Assembly (NCBI GenBank): GCA_003523945.1
Contig: DOFS01000390.1
Span: 511-6,556, forward strand
Source of the DNA: Nitrospiraceae bacterium
GTDB taxonomy: Bacteria > Nitrospirota > Nitrospiria > Nitrospirales > UBA8639
Length of the DNA: 6,046 bases
Direction of reading: 5' to 3'
Each line of letters starts with the position of its first letter. Position 1 is the stretch's first letter. The translations under genes and the position numbers were made by a program. Shown here piece by piece: positions 3,300 to 6,046 of this stretch. The notes under the pieces are model-generated. The model saw only the letters and a program-made list of their open reading frames with translations. It was not told where the DNA came from and made no database searches.

Positions 3300-6046
3300 A
3301 TGATTGTCGACACACTCGAGAATGATCCGCTTTGGTACAAAGATGCCATTATTTACGAACTTCATGTTCGGGCGTTTTGCGATAGTAACGCCGATGGCAT
3401 CGGCGATTTCAAAGGGCTCACTCAAAAACTCGATTATCTCCAGGATCTGGGTGTGACGGCGATCTGGCTTCTGCCCTTTTGTTCGTCTCCCCTCCGGGAC
3501 GATGGCTATGACATTTCGGACTACACGAATATTCATCCGCATTATGGAACCAGACGGGACTTCCAGGCATTTGTGCGTGAAGCCCATCGACGTGGATTAC
3601 GGGTGATCACGGAATTAGTGGTCAATCACACCTCGGACCAACATCCCTGGTTTCAACGGGCGCGGAAGGCTCCCGGCGGCAGCAAATGGCGGAATTGGTA
3701 CGTCTGGAGTGAGACGCCCGATCTGTATTCCGACACCCGCATTATTTTTAAAGATACGGAACATTCAAATTGGACATGGGATCCGGTGGCCAAAGCGTAT
3801 TTCTGGCATCGCTTTTTTTCCCATCAGCCGGATCTCAATTACGAAAACCCTGATGTGCAAAAGGCGATCTTTGAGGTCCTGGATTTCTGGCTGGAATTGG
3901 GAGTCGACGGGTTGCGATTGGATGCCGTGCCCTATCTCTTCGAGCGGGAAGGCACGAATTGCGAAAACCTTCCAGAAACCCATGCCTTTCTCAAAACACT
4001 GAGAACGCATGTCGATAAAAAATTCAAAAACCGCTTCTTTCTGGCGGAAGCCAATCAATGGCCGGAAGACGCGGCGGCCTATTTCGGGAAGGGCGATGAA
4101 TGTCATATGAACTTTCATTTTCCCTTGATGCCCCGCCTGTTCATGTCGATGCAAATGGAAGACCGCTTTCCGATTATCGATATTCTGGACCAGACTCCGG
4201 CGATCCCGGAAGCCTGCCAATGGGGGCTTTTTTTACGCAATCACGACGAACTCACGCTGGAAATGGTGACGGATGAGGAACGGGATTACATGTACCGCGT
4301 CTTTGCCCATGACAAACAGTCACGGATCAATCTGGGAATCCGGCGCCGCTTGACTCCTCTCCTGGGGAATGACCGGAAAAAGATCGAACTGATGTACAGT
4401 TTATTGTTTTCGATGCCGGGCACACCGGTCATCTATTACGGCGAAGAGATCGGGATGGGCGATAATTTTTATTTAGGCGACCGGAACGGTGTCCGCACGC
4501 CCATGCAATGGAGTGCCGACCGCAATGCCGGATTTTCCTATGGGAATCCTCAGAAACTCTATCTGCCCATTATCATTGACCCCGAATATCATTACGAAGC
4601 CGTCAATGTCGAACTGCAACAAAATAACGCACAGTCCCCCCTCTGGTGGATGAAGCGCATCGTCTCCTTGCGTAAACGCTATAAGGTCTTTGGCCGGGGA
4701 TCCATTGAGTTTCTCCATCCCTCCAATCGGAAAGTGCTGGTCTTCCTTCGTCGTTACCAGGATGAAACCATTCTGGTGGCGGTCAACCTTTCCCGCCACG
4801 CGCAATGGGTCGAACTCGATCTTGCTGAATTTAAAGGACGGCGTCCGCTCACCTTATTCGGACGCAGTAAATTTCCGGCCATCGGCGATTTGCCGTATCT
4901 CCTGACTCTGAGTGGACATGCCTTTTACTGGTTTGCCTTGGAACCGGTTGAATCCAAAAAACTCGAGTCTCAGGGGAAGACGGAACAAGGCTTACCCACC
5001 ATCACCATCTCAAAAGACTGGGATAACCTCATCCAAAAACGGGAAAAGGTTAAACTTGAAAATCTTTTACCCCAATACCTGCAAGGCCGCCGGTGGTTTG
5101 GCGGCAAAGCCCGCACCATGCAATTCGTGGAAATCACGGAAACGATCCCTCTTCCGCAAGAGAATCCCCTGGCCGTCCTTGCGCTTATCCGCGTGGAATA
5201 CACCGAGGGAGAGCCGGAGATGTATCTCTTACCCTTGCAATATATCCCGGCCGATCGCATGGCCCCCCTCGTGGATTCTCCGGCAGCCATTGCACGCGTG
5301 CGAGTTAAAATGAAAGACGGTGAGCAGGAAGGCCTGCTCATCGATGCCATGTGGGATCGGGAGTTTCAAAAATTGCTATTGGACAGTATTTCCCGAAATC
5401 GCCGGTTTACCGGTCCGACAGGCGATCTGGTTACCCAAGCCATGAAAATTTTCCGACGCCAACTTCAAAAAGAGGTCCCGACCCTTGAACCCACACTCCT
5501 CAAGGGTGAACAAAGCAACTCGTCTGTGTTGTTTGGACATGAATTCATTTTAAAGCTCTACCGCCGGGCTGAAGTCGGCGTGAATCCCGACTTTGAAATT
5601 GGACGGTTTTTAACCAATAAGGGATTTCCGCATATCGCACCCCTGGCTGGAGCCATCGAATATCAACGGGACAATGGGGATCTCCTGACGTTTGGCATCT
5701 TACAGAAATTTATTCAAAACGAAGGTGACGCCTGGAAGTACACCCTGGATGAATTGAGTCGATATCTGGAAGAAGCGCTCACTCATCCCACAGCCATTAC
5801 CACCTCATCCATTCCTCAGAAGTCCCTGATGGCCCTGGTTGACGAGGACATTCCAAGCGAGGCCCGTGAATGGATTGGCCCGTATCTGGAAGAAGCGCGC
5901 TTGTTGGGCCTTCGAACAGGAGAACTGCACGCCGCGCTCGCCTCCGACTCTGAAGATTCGGAGTTTAAACCTGAACCGTTTACCGATTTTTACCGGCGGG
6001 GCCTCTATCAGAGCATGCTGGGAACGGTCAACATGAACTTCCCCCT
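3300..6046 (+). CDS. treS: Bifunctional trehalose synthase / maltokinase (TreS-Mak fusion), 3' end outside window
   Basis: The frame is open from ATG 3300 to the right edge, 915 complete codons. Fusions of this type usually run to about 1,100 residues. Residues about 10-470 are a GH13 barrel of the TreS type. Conserved parts are ELVVNH (105-110), DGLRLDAVPY with nucleophile Asp208, the acid/base Glu250 in FLAEANQW, and NHDE with His315 and Asp316. The TreS signatures EREGTNCENLPETHAF after Asp208 and DRNGVRTPMQW (394-404) are also present. A beta-sandwich follows at about 478-549 and ends in FYWFALEP. After a short linker comes the maltokinase N-terminal cap (LLPQYLQGRRWFGGKAR, 589-605), then the start of the kinase fold with the likely ATP lysine Lys752 (ILKLYRR) and the helix glutamate Glu766 (PDFEIGRFL). 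The HGD catalytic loop should lie beyond the window. TreS interconverts maltose and trehalose, and Mak phosphorylates maltose with ATP to maltose 1-phosphate, the GlgE substrate. The enzyme is cytoplasmic. All GH13 catalytic residues are intact. Downstream glgB or glgE would be expected but is not visible. Confidence 0.97.
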   Translation, partial: MIVDTLENDPLWYKDAIIYELHVRAFCDSNADGIGDFKGLTQKLDYLQDLGVTAIWLLPFCSSPLRDDGYDISDYTNIHPHYGTRRDFQAFVREAHRRGLRVITELVVNHTSDQHPWFQRARKAPGGSKWRNWYVWSETPDLYSDTRIIFKDTEHSNWTWDPVAKAYFWHRFFSHQPDLNYENPDVQKAIFEVLDFWLELGVDGLRLDAVPYLFEREGTNCENLPETHAFLKTLRTHVDKKFKNRFFLAEANQWPEDAAAYFGKGDECHMNFHFPLMPRLFMSMQMEDRFPIIDILDQTPAIPEACQWGLFLRNHDELTLEMVTDEERDYMYRVFAHDKQSRINLGIRRRLTPLLGNDRKKIELMYSLLFSMPGTPVIYYGEEIGMGDNFYLGDRNGVRTPMQWSADRNAGFSYGNPQKLYLPIIIDPEYHYEAVNVELQQNNAQSPLWWMKRIVSLRKRYKVFGRGSIEFLHPSNRKVLVFLRRYQDETILVAVNLSRHAQWVELDLAEFKGRRPLTLFGRSKFPAIGDLPYLLTLSGHAFYWFALEPVESKKLESQGKTEQGLPTITISKDWDNLIQKREKVKLENLLPQYLQGRRWFGGKARTMQFVEITETIPLPQENPLAVLALIRVEYTEGEPEMYLLPLQYIPADRMAPLVDSPAAIARVRVKMKDGEQEGLLIDAMWDREFQKLLLDSISRNRRFTGPTGDLVTQAMKIFRRQLQKEVPTLEPTLLKGEQSNSSVLFGHEFILKLYRRAEVGVNPDFEIGRFLTNKGFPHIAPLAGAIEYQRDNGDLLTFGILQKFIQNEGDAWKYTLDELSRYLEEALTHPTAITTSSIPQKSLMALVDEDIPSEAREWIGPYLEEARLLGLRTGELHAALASDSEDSEFKPEPFTDFYRRGLYQSMLGTVNMNFP

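Overview
The window looks like a chromosomal segment of a Gram-negative-type bacterium with GC content near one half (judged by eye, not counted). It carries ordinary bacterial genes with good Shine-Dalgarno sites, and I see no phage, insertion sequence, CRISPR array, tRNA or rRNA. The combination of a Crp/Fnr regulator with a GTTRSRVSFFMNRF recognition helix, a small DUF4398-type lipoprotein, an MscS-family channel and a TreS-maltokinase fusion reminds me of Nitrospirota such as Nitrospira. That is recollection, not a search result, and it is a low-confidence assignment.

Layout. Positions 1-69 hold the last 22 codons of an unidentified plus-strand gene. It converges on a minus-strand Crp/Fnr-type regulator (255-908). 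A 573-bp intergenic region (909-1481) separates the divergently transcribed regulator and a small plus-strand lipoprotein gene (1482-1838). It contains a consensus-like sigma-70 promoter whose spacer is filled by a perfect inverted repeat (977-993). A second long non-coding stretch (1839-2243) has several GC-rich inverted repeats and a good promoter overlapping an FNR-like box. It leads to an MscS-type mechanosensitive channel gene (2244-3107). After 192 bp, a large bifunctional trehalose synthase/maltokinase gene starts at 3300 and runs off the right edge, still open at 6046 with 915 complete codons seen.

How the genes may work together. TreS interconverts trehalose and maltose, and the fused kinase makes maltose 1-phosphate, the donor for the GlgE route to alpha-glucan. 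Trehalose is also a compatible solute, and MscS channels release solutes on hypo-osmotic shock. The channel and TreS could therefore form a small osmoadaptation and carbon-storage neighbourhood, but they have separate leaders and co-regulation is inference. The Crp/Fnr protein is odd in two ways: the usual phosphate-binding arginine of the cyclic-nucleotide pocket appears to be tyrosine, and its recognition helix lacks the glutamate/arginine set that reads TGTGA or TTGAT half-sites. The inverted repeat beside its own gene is a natural candidate operator.

Nothing here is clearly a new biological system. The items most worth following are the regulator with its candidate operator and the two structured intergenic regions.
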